Made by a program: the position numbers and the translations under genes
Assembly (NCBI RefSeq): GCF_000426645.1
Contig: NZ_AUFT01000001.1
Location: 124,001 to 188,000 of the forward strand
From: Nakamurella lactea DSM 19367
GTDB taxonomy: Bacteria; Actinomycetota; Actinomycetes; Mycobacteriales; Nakamurellaceae
DNA length: 64,000 nt
Reading direction: 5' to 3'
The notes under the pieces: model-generated
Told to the model about the DNA's origin: nothing
The model's database searches: none
What the model saw: the letters and a program-made list of their open reading frames with translations, nothing else
Shown: positions 57,787-64,000 of the stretch, piece after piece
Layout of the letters: every line of letters starts with the position of its first letter
Numbering within the stretch: the first letter of the stretch is position 1

Positions 57787-60174
57787 ATGCCCACCCATTC
57801 GATCTTCGGCGCATCCCCGCCACCCGGTACCCAGGTCGCCGCCGATGATGGCCAGCCGATCTGGGTAGGCAACACGTTCTACACCTACGGATCCGGCGCA
57901 GCTGGCTGGCGTTGCTACGGCGGACGGCTCTACATCGCGCCCGGCAACGTCGCATCCATGCCCGCCACCGTGACCGCCGCCGTGTGGAACAACACCACCC
58001 GCACGGCGAACAACCTGGACGCGACACCACTCGATACCAAGACCGTCACGATCCCGGCAGGCGGCGGCTGGGTTGAGTGGACGTGGACCACGCCCATCAC
58101 CATCACCGCGGGCCAAGTGGTGATGATCGGCTACACCGGCGGCACCAAGTACCTGTCGTCGCCGAGCCCGACCAACTCGTTCATCCCAGCATCCGACAGC
58201 TCAACCCTGGTGATGACCGACGGCGTCAACGCTGGCCCGGGACTCGACCGCACCTACTACCGGTACGGCACCAGCGCGATCGTCTGGCTGACCGACACCA
58301 GCGCGTCGCTGTGGGGCGTCGACATCCTGGTCGACGAAGGCAGTGGCCCGGCACCTACGACGGGGTCCGCGTCAGGTTCGATCGGCTGGGTTGGTACCGC
58401 CACCGGCACCGCGATCACTTCGGCTGGCGGCGCTGCGTCCGGGTCCATCACTTGGGCTGGCACGGCCACCGGCTACAAGATGCCGCAGGGCGCCGCGTCC
58501 GGCTCAGTCTCCTGGGTGGGCCGGGCGACTGGTCCGAACTCCGGCCGCACCATCGCGCAGGAGAACGAGCTGACCGGTGCACCTTCGTCCGAGTGGGAGA
58601 TCACCGGCGCCGGGGACTACGACAATGTTGGGTTCCCGCGCCAGTTCTCGTCCAATGTCGGCGAAACCGTCGAGTTCTCCTGCACCACCGACGGCGGCGG
58701 CGTGGTCCTCGACATCTACCGCATCGGCTACTACGGCGGCGACGGTTGGCACAAGGTCACAAGCCTGGTCAACACCGCGATCACGCAGCCGACACCGACG
58801 ACGATCCCGAGCAGCAATGGCGGGATCAGCTGCTCGAACTGGTCGGTCACCGCATCCTGGGACATCCCCTCCGATGCGACGACCGGCCTGTATGTCGGCG
58901 TCTACCGCAACGCTGCTGGCAACGATGCGAGCTACATCCCATTTGTAGTTCGCGACGATGCACGCCAGGCCGACATCATCATCAAGACCTCGGAGACCAC
59001 CTGGGCGTTGGCCTACAACTACTACGGCGGCCCGGCTGCACCACTGGCCGGCAAGAGCCTGTACGGATCCGGCGGCCCACTCGGTGACATCACCACCCGC
59101 GCGCAGGCAGTCAGCTACGACCGGCCCGTCGTCACCCGGCAAGGCGTGACGCAGACCTACTGGCTTGCGTGCGAGGCCCCGATGATTCGTTGGGCCGAAC
59201 GGATGGGCTACAACGTCAAGTACGTTGCTAGCCGTGACCTTGACGATGACCCCAGCCGTATCGCTGGGGCCAAGATCCTGGTGTCGTCCGGTCATGATGA
59301 GTACTGGACGACTGGCATGCGGGACACCGTCGAAGCGTTCCGCAACTCCGGCGGCCACGTCCTGTTCCAGTCTGGCAACGAGGTGTTCTGGCGCACGCGG
59401 CTCGACTCCACCGACCCGAACGTGATGTGGTGTTTCAAAGACACCCAGGACGGCCCGGGCGGTCACGACGGCGGCACCGCGATCGACCCAGTGTTCTGGA
59501 CCGGCTCATGGTCAGACACCCGCTGGGTCGGCCGCAAGCCCACCAACACCCTCAATGGCACGTACTTCCGGATGAACGGCGTCAACGACAAGACGGCGAC
59601 ATTCGACCACACGGCCGCCTACGCATCACACCCGATGTGGCGGAACACCGTGCTCGCATCCGGCTCGTCCTTCTCGGTCGCCGGGATCATCGGATTCGAG
59701 GCCGACGAGTATGACCCGCCCGCCGGGATCAACCCCGTCCGGCTCGGGCAGACCATCGTCACTGGCACCAACATCAGGGCCGACGACAACGGGGAGTTCT
59801 ACACCCTGCCCGGCAACATCGACTGGGGCATCTGCTCCCAGCGTAGATCGTCTGGGGCCGTCGTCATCGGCTTCGGAACCTGCCAATGGTCCTGGGGACT
59901 CGACGCAACCCACGACCGCGGCAGCAACGTCGCCAACCTCAACATCCAACAGGCGGAGTACAACATCCTCAGAGACCTCGGAGCCAACCCGGCGACCCCA
60001 CACTCGGGGATCGTCACCAGCTCGCCGGCCGCACTCACCGCGTACGGCACGGCACCCACCGCAGTCCCGCAGTGGTCGCTGTGGAATGGGTCCGCCGAGG
60101 TGCCACTCACCCTCGCCGGAGTGTGGGACGGCAGCACCATCGTCGAAGCCACCGCAACCGAGATCACCACCTGA
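57787..60174 (+). CDS. Large tail-associated protein: DUF4082-like domain, W-G-x-A-T-G repeats, N,N-dimethylformamidase-beta-like domain
   Basis: 795 residues from ATG 57787. Residues about 1-180 resemble DUF4082 (SIFGASPPPGTQVAADDGQPIWVGNTFYTY; WVEWTWTTPITITAGQVVMIGYTGG). Three repeats of ASGS[IV]xWxGxATG (about 190-255) form a linker. The remaining 530 residues match the N,N-dimethylformamidase beta-subunit-like domain (FSCTTDGGGVVLDIYRIGYYGGDGWHKV; ILVSSGHDEYWTTGMRDTVEAF; GNEVFWRTRL), which contains an amidotransferase-like fold. No signal peptide. Likely a structural enzyme acting on a host surface amide or glycan; substrate unknown. Confidence 0.78.
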   Translation: MPTHSIFGASPPPGTQVAADDGQPIWVGNTFYTYGSGAAGWRCYGGRLYIAPGNVASMPATVTAAVWNNTTRTANNLDATPLDTKTVTIPAGGGWVEWTWTTPITITAGQVVMIGYTGGTKYLSSPSPTNSFIPASDSSTLVMTDGVNAGPGLDRTYYRYGTSAIVWLTDTSASLWGVDILVDEGSGPAPTTGSASGSIGWVGTATGTAITSAGGAASGSITWAGTATGYKMPQGAASGSVSWVGRATGPNSGRTIAQENELTGAPSSEWEITGAGDYDNVGFPRQFSSNVGETVEFSCTTDGGGVVLDIYRIGYYGGDGWHKVTSLVNTAITQPTPTTIPSSNGGISCSNWSVTASWDIPSDATTGLYVGVYRNAAGNDASYIPFVVRDDARQADIIIKTSETTWALAYNYYGGPAAPLAGKSLYGSGGPLGDITTRAQAVSYDRPVVTRQGVTQTYWLACEAPMIRWAERMGYNVKYVASRDLDDDPSRIAGAKILVSSGHDEYWTTGMRDTVEAFRNSGGHVLFQSGNEVFWRTRLDSTDPNVMWCFKDTQDGPGGHDGGTAIDPVFWTGSWSDTRWVGRKPTNTLNGTYFRMNGVNDKTATFDHTAAYASHPMWRNTVLASGSSFSVAGIIGFEADEYDPPAGINPVRLGQTIVTGTNIRADDNGEFYTLPGNIDWGICSQRRSSGAVVIGFGTCQWSWGLDATHDRGSNVANLNIQQAEYNILRDLGANPATPHSGIVTSSPAALTAYGTAPTAVPQWSLWNGSAEVPLTLAGVWDGSTIVEATATEITT

Positions 60175-60183
60175 TGCGAAAAT

Positions 60184-60201
60184 GGGTCCCGGCCGGGTCC
60201 C
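60184..60201 (+). promoter_or_regulatory. Candidate integrase arm-type sites, right side (two GGGTCCC repeats)
   Basis: GGGTCCC at 60184-60190 (within ATGGGTCCC) and 60195-60201, 75-92 bp inside attR, same orientation as the three copies inside attL. Confidence 0.5.
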
Positions 60202-60230
60202 GAGCCTCTTCGTAGTGGTCATGAATCGAA

Positions 60231-60270
60231 CAAGCCCCCCATCTGTTTCGGCAGATGGGGGGCTTGTTTT
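60231..60270 (+). terminator. Strong intrinsic terminator at the end of the late operon
   Basis: A perfect 15-bp stem (60231-60245 with 60252-60266; loop TTTCGG) followed by TTTT. It closes the late operon immediately before attR and shields the antisense-oriented tRNA-Asn from phage transcription. Confidence 0.95.
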
Positions 60271-60275
60271 CGTAC

Positions 60276-60320
60276 GCTCCCCCGGCTGGACTCGAACCAG
60301 CAACCGTCCGATTAACAGTC
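60276..60320. repeat. attR core (3' half of the restored tRNA-Asn)
   Basis: 45 bp identical to 11116-11160. The phage supplies this copy, so the tRNA gene stays intact after insertion. Confidence 0.95.
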
Positions 60321-60349
60321 GGAAGCTCTGCCAATTGAGCTACAGGGGA
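60277..60349 (-). tRNA. tRNA-Asn(GTT)
   Basis: A 73-nt cloverleaf on the minus strand: acceptor TCCCCTG/CGGGGGA, D arm around GCTCAATTGGCAGAGC, anticodon stem TCCGA/TCGGA with loop CTGTTAA (anticodon GTT), T arm GCTGG-TTCGAGT-CCAGC, discriminator G. CCA is not encoded. Its 3' half belongs to the att core. Confidence 0.97.
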
Positions 60350-60492
60350 CCGTCGGCGCCGAAGCACCCGCGCCGCTGCGGTCGATCGGCGCGTCACCAA
60401 GGATAGCCCACCGATCAGGATGCTCTCGACCGCCCCGACCCCCTTGCCCACCCTGATCGAACGGTCGACGGCGACCGGTATCGTCCACCGAT

Positions 60493-60567
60493 GGGGCGGT
60501 AGCTCAGTTGGTCAGAGCAGCGGACTCATAATCCGTCAGGTCGTGGGTTCGAGCCCCACTCGCCCCA
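60493..60567 (+). tRNA. tRNA-Met(CAT)
   Basis: A 75-nt cloverleaf: acceptor GGGGCGG/TCGCCCC, D arm GCTCAGTTGGTCAGAGC, anticodon loop CTCATAA (CAT), T arm GTGGG-TTCGAGC-CCCAC, discriminator A, no encoded CCA. Elongator methionine type is most likely; a tRNA-Ile2 precursor is less likely. Confidence 0.95.
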
Positions 60568-60729
60568 CTCACAGCTCGATGCTCGGCCTCATCGGGCGAG
60601 CTCCCGGGAACCAGGTCCGGGAGCGTCCGTGATGATGCTGGCGATGGCGTCCCTGGCGGTCACTGCCGCCGAACAAAACGAGCGGACACCGACCTACACC
60701 AGCCGGCAAGCTGGTGCGTAAAACTAAAC

Positions 60730-60750
60730 TTGACGACTGAGGGTCGTCAA
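60730..60750. promoter_or_regulatory. Inverted repeat operator candidate
   Basis: TTGACGAC (60730-60737) and its complement (60743-60750), 5-nt loop, 15 bp upstream of a short broken frame. TTGACG also resembles a -35 box. Possibly the operator of a lost toxin-antitoxin gene. Confidence 0.35.
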
Positions 60751-60764
60751 CGCAACATTTACGT

Positions 60765-60952
60765 ATGCAGATCCGGGGAGCCGCCCGGAAACACGGGGTG
60801 ACCGATGCCGACCAGCAGTTCGGGCGGTAATCCGGGCATCCGTCGCCGACCGTGTGGCTCGCCGGGTCGCGGCTCTACTGACCGCCGACCGGCGGCTGGC
60901 CCGCGGCCTCGACGGGATCGCCACCTGCCGGGTGGACACGCTCGCGCTCTGA
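60765..60952 (+). pseudogene. Degenerate remnants of toxin-like genes
   Basis: ATG 60765 opens 21 codons ending at TAA 60830 with ARKHGVTDAD, the opening of a common small toxin-like family. After that stop, another frame up to TGA 60952 reads ARRVAALLTADRRLARGL, which resembles the C-terminal end of PIN-domain (VapC) toxins. Neither part is complete. No other gene is seen between tRNA-Met and 61040. Confidence 0.35.
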
Positions 60953-61039
60953 GTGATCGGCGCCCGGTATCCTTCGATGATCCCGGCGAACTGCCGCGGT
61001 ATTGGCCGGTTCACCGGCCACGACCCACCGGAGGACCCC

Positions 61040-61219
61040 ATGTTCCGATTGCTGCTCGGCGCCGCCATCGGGTACGTGCTCGGTTCGCGGGCGGGCCGGG
61101 AACGCTACGAGCAGATCAAACGCTGGAGCGTCCGGGCCGCCGACCATCCGGCCGTGCAGGGGGCGGCCGGCTTCGTGCAGGCCAAGATCGGCGAGATCCT
61201 GCCTGGACACAAGCAGTAG
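61040..61219 (+). CDS. Small YtxH-like membrane-associated protein
   Basis: 59 residues from ATG 61040, with GGAGGA upstream. MFRLLLGAAIGYVLGSRAGRERY is a short hydrophobic helix followed by the R-A-G-R-E-R-Y turn common in actinobacterial YtxH-like proteins, then an amphipathic helix. Function unknown. The longer frame starting at 60953 lacks a ribosome binding site. Confidence 0.75.
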   Translation: MFRLLLGAAIGYVLGSRAGRERYEQIKRWSVRAADHPAVQGAAGFVQAKIGEILPGHKQ

Positions 61220-61237
61220 ACGGGGCTGACGCACCGC

Positions 61238-61807
61238 TCAGTCATCGACGCCGGTGGCGTCGGTCGGTTCCTGACCGCTCAGTTCGGCGCCGACCTGTTC
61301 GGCGGCAGCGGTCAGCCCGGGGTTGTCCGGTCTCGCCCCGGGATCCAGCCGCAACTGCAACAGCACACCGTCGCGACCTGCCACCCGGCGCAGCGTCACC
61401 CACCCGCCACCACCGGGCCACGGCAGGTGTCGACTGGCCACCACCGACCGGCGAACCCTGGCGTGCACCTGGTCGGTGAGCCGGGCGGGCGCCGCCAGCG
61501 AGAAGGCATCCGGCGTTGCGTCCCGGACGATCTCACCGCCCCCAGGAAGCTCGCCGACGACCTCCAGCCCGACCACGGTCAGCGTCGCGTCCCGCAGCGT
61601 CACCTTCGCCACCCGGTACCACGGCAGTGAGCGCACGGGCTGCTGCCCGACGGGCAGCACCAGCAGCCGGCGCCGGGTGACGGCGAGTTCGGTGCCGTCG
61701 ACGCTGACGGCCCTGCCCATCACCAGTTCCTCCGGATCCAAGGCGCCGCGAACGGCGTCGCTCGGCCGGTCCCGCCGGCGACGAACGGAAATCCCGAACA
61801 GCGCCAT
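61238..61807 (-). CDS. Conserved actinobacterial protein downstream of dnaG
   Basis: 189 residues from ATG 61807, overlapping the dnaG stop by one base (TGATG), so it is translationally coupled to it. Beta-rich with PH-like layout: GRAVSVDGTELAVTRRRLLVLP, WYRVAKVTLRDATLTVVGLEV, then a helix with ADNPGLTAAAEQVGAEL-type sequence. No known activity. Confidence 0.75.
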   Translation of the reverse strand: MALFGISVRRRRDRPSDAVRGALDPEELVMGRAVSVDGTELAVTRRRLLVLPVGQQPVRSLPWYRVAKVTLRDATLTVVGLEVVGELPGGGEIVRDATPDAFSLAAPARLTDQVHARVRRSVVASRHLPWPGGGGWVTLRRVAGRDGVLLQLRLDPGARPDNPGLTAAAEQVGAELSGQEPTDATGVDD

Positions 61808-63798
61808 CAGGCCTCCCCCCTGGCCCGGTCGGCCAACGCCCGCCGGTAGGCCGTCATCGCGAACAGATCGGTCTGCAGCGTCGTCGACCGGTCCCGGTCG
61901 CCGTCGGCCTCGGCCCGCTGCAGCTGCGACCGCAGCCGGGTTTCGTCGATCGCCGCCACCCTTTCGGCCATCCTGGCCAGGATCGCCCCGGCATAGTGCG
62001 CATCCGGCGCACCCGACCGACGGGGCGGTTCCACCGACAGCTCGCTGACCAACGACCGCAGGACGCCGGCCGGGACGTGTTCGGAGACGCTCATCATCCA
62101 GGCCGGGCCGCGCGGCGCGTTCGCCGGTCCACCGGCGGCGACGATGGCGGTGTGGACAGCTGAATAGGCCGGCTCGGTGAACGCCACATCCCTGACCTGT
62201 CCGTAGTCGGCCGCCACGAGTTCCGGTTGCTGCAGCGCAAGTTTCAACGCCTCCCGCTCCACCGAGGACCGGGGGTCGGCCGGGTTCGGACGCCTGACGC
62301 CGTCGGATTCCGCGGGCCGTCCTGGGCCCGCCACCGAGTTGGCCCGATCACCGTTCGACGTCGGACCCGGCCGGCGGCCGGGTGGCCCGTCGCCGGCACG
62401 GCTCGGCATCGGCCGGCCGTTCACCTGGCGGCCGGAGGCCTGTCCGGGCCCGCGGTCCTCGCGTTGTGCCGATCGCGCCTCCCGGTACACCAGCGCCCTG
62501 ATCTCTGTCATCTCGGCGCCCAGCCAGCCGGCCAGCTGACGGGCGTACTCCTCGCGCAGCGGCGCCTCCTTGATCCTGGCCACCATCGGCACCGCGGCGG
62601 CGGTCGCGGCCACCCGGCCCTCCGGGGTGTCAAGGTCGTAGCGGGCAATGCTGTTGCGGATGGCGAACGCGAACAGGTTCTTCCGGCCGTCGACCAGGGC
62701 GCGGACCGCCGCGTCGCCCTTGGCCTGCCGCAGCTCGCACGGATCCATCCCGTCCGGCGCGATCGCCACGTAGGTGTTGGCGGCGAATCGCTGATCGGAG
62801 TCGAACGCCTTCAACGCAGCCTTCTGGCCGGCCGCGTCGCCGTCGAAGGTGTAGATCACCTCGCCGCGGATGATGTCGGAGTCCAGCAGGTACCGGCGCA
62901 GCACACTGATGTGCTCGTCGCCGAACGCGGTGCCGCAGGACGCGACCGCAGTGGTGATACCGGCCAGGTGCATGGCCATCACGTCGGTGTAACCCTCGAC
63001 CACCACCGCTCGCCGCTGCTTGGCGATGTCCCGCTTCGCCAGGTCGAGTCCGTACAGCACCTGGGACTTGCGGTAGACCGAGGTCTCGGCGGTGTTGACA
63101 TACTTCGCCTCGATCCGGTCGTCGTCGAACAGCCGGCGGGCACCGAAGCCGACCACGTCACCGGAGGCATCCCTGATCGACCACAGCAGCCGGCGGTGGA
63201 ACTGATCGATCGGACCACGCTGTCCCTGCTTGGCAACACCGGCCTTGATCATCTCCGGCAGCGAGAATCCCTGTGCCAACAGCGCTTTCACCAACCGGTC
63301 CCAGCCCGATGGCGCGTAGCCGCAGCCGAATGCCGCGGCCGTCTCCAGATCGAACCCGCGCTCGGTGAGGTAGTCCCTGGCGGTCGACGCCTCCGGGCTG
63401 TGCAGCTGTTCGGCGTAGAACGCCGCCGCCGCCTTGTTGACCGCGATCAGCCGAGCCCTGGTGCCCGGTTCGCTGCGACTGGAGGTGCCGCCCTCGACCC
63501 TGGTCAGGGTGATGCCGGTGCGCTCGGCCAGCCGTTCGACCGCCTCGATGAAGGTCAGGTGTTCCATCTTCTCGATGAAGGCGAAAACGTCGCCGCCCTC
63601 TTCGCAGCCGAAGCAGTGGAAGGTGCCGTGCGACGGGCGGACGTTGAACGACGGCGTCTTCTCGTCGTGGAACGGGCAGAGCCCCTTGAGGTTCCCGCCG
63701 CCGCCGGGCCGCAGCGACACGTACTCGCCGACCACCGACTCGATCCGATTGGCGTCGCGGACCCGCTCCTTGTCCGCCTCGGTGATCCGTCCCGCCAC
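61807..63798 (-). CDS. dnaG: DNA primase
   Basis: 663 residues from ATG 63798. CHC2 zinc-binding domain with Cys41, His44, Cys62 and Cys65 (CPFH...HCFGC); catalytic core; Toprim domain with VVVEGYTDVMAMH and the acidic YTFDGDAAGQKA; a variable, Arg/Pro-rich linker; and a C-terminal DnaB-interaction domain (SVEREALKLALQQPELV onward). It makes RNA primers at the replication fork. Length and order are as in actinobacterial primases. Confidence 0.97.
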   Translation of the reverse strand: MAGRITEADKERVRDANRIESVVGEYVSLRPGGGGNLKGLCPFHDEKTPSFNVRPSHGTFHCFGCEEGGDVFAFIEKMEHLTFIEAVERLAERTGITLTRVEGGTSSRSEPGTRARLIAVNKAAAAFYAEQLHSPEASTARDYLTERGFDLETAAAFGCGYAPSGWDRLVKALLAQGFSLPEMIKAGVAKQGQRGPIDQFHRRLLWSIRDASGDVVGFGARRLFDDDRIEAKYVNTAETSVYRKSQVLYGLDLAKRDIAKQRRAVVVEGYTDVMAMHLAGITTAVASCGTAFGDEHISVLRRYLLDSDIIRGEVIYTFDGDAAGQKAALKAFDSDQRFAANTYVAIAPDGMDPCELRQAKGDAAVRALVDGRKNLFAFAIRNSIARYDLDTPEGRVAATAAAVPMVARIKEAPLREEYARQLAGWLGAEMTEIRALVYREARSAQREDRGPGQASGRQVNGRPMPSRAGDGPPGRRPGPTSNGDRANSVAGPGRPAESDGVRRPNPADPRSSVEREALKLALQQPELVAADYGQVRDVAFTEPAYSAVHTAIVAAGGPANAPRGPAWMMSVSEHVPAGVLRSLVSELSVEPPRRSGAPDAHYAGAILARMAERVAAIDETRLRSQLQRAEADGDRDRSTTLQTDLFAMTAYRRALADRARGEA

Positions 63799-63859
63799 CC
63801 AGCGAGTCTATGCGGGATCGCAGCGGTGCCGATGCCGGTCCACATCGGGGGTGGATCCG

Positions 63860-64000
63860 TCAGCCGCCGAGCATCCCGGTGACCAGCTGCACGACGAGTT
63901 TCGGCTCGTCCTGGTAGATGTAGTGGCCGCTGGAAGGCGCGACCACCGAAGGTCAGTTGGTGCCACCGTCGGCCGCAAGGACCAGCCGGCCGTGCCAGGC
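63860..64000 (-). pseudogene. 3' end of an alpha/beta-hydrolase-like gene with an in-frame stop
   Basis: Reading leftward to TGA 63860-63862, the last residues are VVAPSSGHYIYQDEPKLVV and LVTGMLGG, where the His of SGHYIYQDEP is the catalytic-triad His region of alpha/beta hydrolases. In the same frame a TGA lies at 63953-63955, and beyond it WHGRLVLAADGGTN continues the expected sequence to the window edge. Either the gene is broken by a nonsense change or there is a sequencing error. Confidence 0.4.

Larger units (their letters stand above)
11116..60320. mobile_element. Complete temperate siphovirus prophage integrated in tRNA-Asn(GTT)
   Basis: The element is bounded by a 45-bp perfect direct repeat identical to the 3' half of tRNA-Asn. 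It contains every expected module in the usual order: integrase, immunity region, early/replication operon, terminase, head, tail, lysis and fibre genes. Recombination between the repeats would release a circle of 49,160 bp. The gene order, the -1 frameshift in the tail chaperones and the very long tape measure (1903 residues) indicate a siphovirus with a long non-contractile tail. I found no frameshift or stop disrupting an essential gene, so it may be inducible. Confidence 0.95.

Noticed and set aside
11300-60320. CRISPR array, diversity-generating retroelement or reverse transcriptase inside the prophage
   Set aside because: I saw no regularly spaced direct repeats, template/variable repeat pair or reverse-transcriptase motif.
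60724-61068. 114-codon minus-strand frame near tRNA-Met
   Set aside because: Ser/Arg/Thr-rich with no start signal; overlaps the start of the YtxH-like gene and the better-supported toxin remnants.
62227-63882. 551-codon open frame on the plus strand
   Set aside because: Antisense to dnaG, which has full primase motifs.

Overview
The window is high-GC DNA from an actinobacterium. It holds an apparently complete temperate siphovirus prophage of about 49.2 kb inserted in a tRNA-Asn(GTT) gene, with host chromosome on both sides. The host assignment rests on high GC, GTG/TTG starts, likely leaderless promoters, a DUF3145 gene, a class-E-sortase-like substrate and actinobacterial dnaG. The genus cannot be fixed from this sequence. 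The phage lysis cassette has a muralytic amidase and a holin but no recognisable lysin B (mycolyl-arabinogalactan esterase), which fits a host without a mycolic-acid layer.

Left host arm (1-11115): 3' part of an acyl-CoA carboxylase carboxyltransferase; a GH3 (NagZ-like) lipoprotein; a membrane-anchored protein; DUF3145; a 1659-residue modular surface protein (beta-propeller/NHL and Ig-like repeats, Thr-rich stalk, IAYTG sorting signal); an S51 peptidase divergent from an HxlR regulator with a paired repeat operator; then a terminator just before attL.

Prophage (11116-60320): flanked by a 45-bp direct repeat that is the 3' half of tRNA-Asn. Order: tyrosine integrase with candidate arm-type sites; a leftward lysogeny cassette (HTH repressor, an ImmA-like protein lacking HExxH, a tail-anchored membrane protein); a Cro-like gene driven by a leaderless promoter covered by ACCGATCTGG operators; a long early operon of about 45 mostly tiny, ATGA-coupled genes. 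That operon carries excisionase-like, YqaJ exonuclease, RecT, an unusual C5 cytosine methyltransferase, DUF4326, WhiB, SSB, a PD-(D/E)XK resolvase-like protein and an iteron-like origin candidate, and it ends at an intrinsic terminator near 29.95 kb. Late genes follow: HNH, small and large terminase, portal, MuF, scaffold, decoration and capsid proteins, head-tail connectors, major tail protein, tail chaperones joined by a -1 frameshift at CCCTTTC, a tape measure with a lytic transglycosylase domain, and minor tail proteins. Then come a non-structural insert (metallophosphoesterase, HNH, DUF4406, dATP/dGTP diphosphohydrolase-N), lysis genes, tail fibres, a secreted beta-helix protein and a large N,N-dimethylformamidase-beta-like protein. 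A strong terminator precedes attR and the restored tRNA-Asn.

Right host arm (60350-64000): tRNA-Met(CAT), degenerate toxin-like remnants, a small YtxH-like protein, a conserved protein coupled to dnaG, and the 3' end of an alpha/beta-hydrolase-like gene with an in-frame stop.

The most worthwhile observations are the candidate integrase arm sites, the leaderless immunity switch, the repeat-bearing C5 methyltransferase, the iteron/palindrome region, the paired hairpins before the terminase genes, and the two large C-terminal phage proteins of unknown target. All calls come from reading the sequence; no database search was run.
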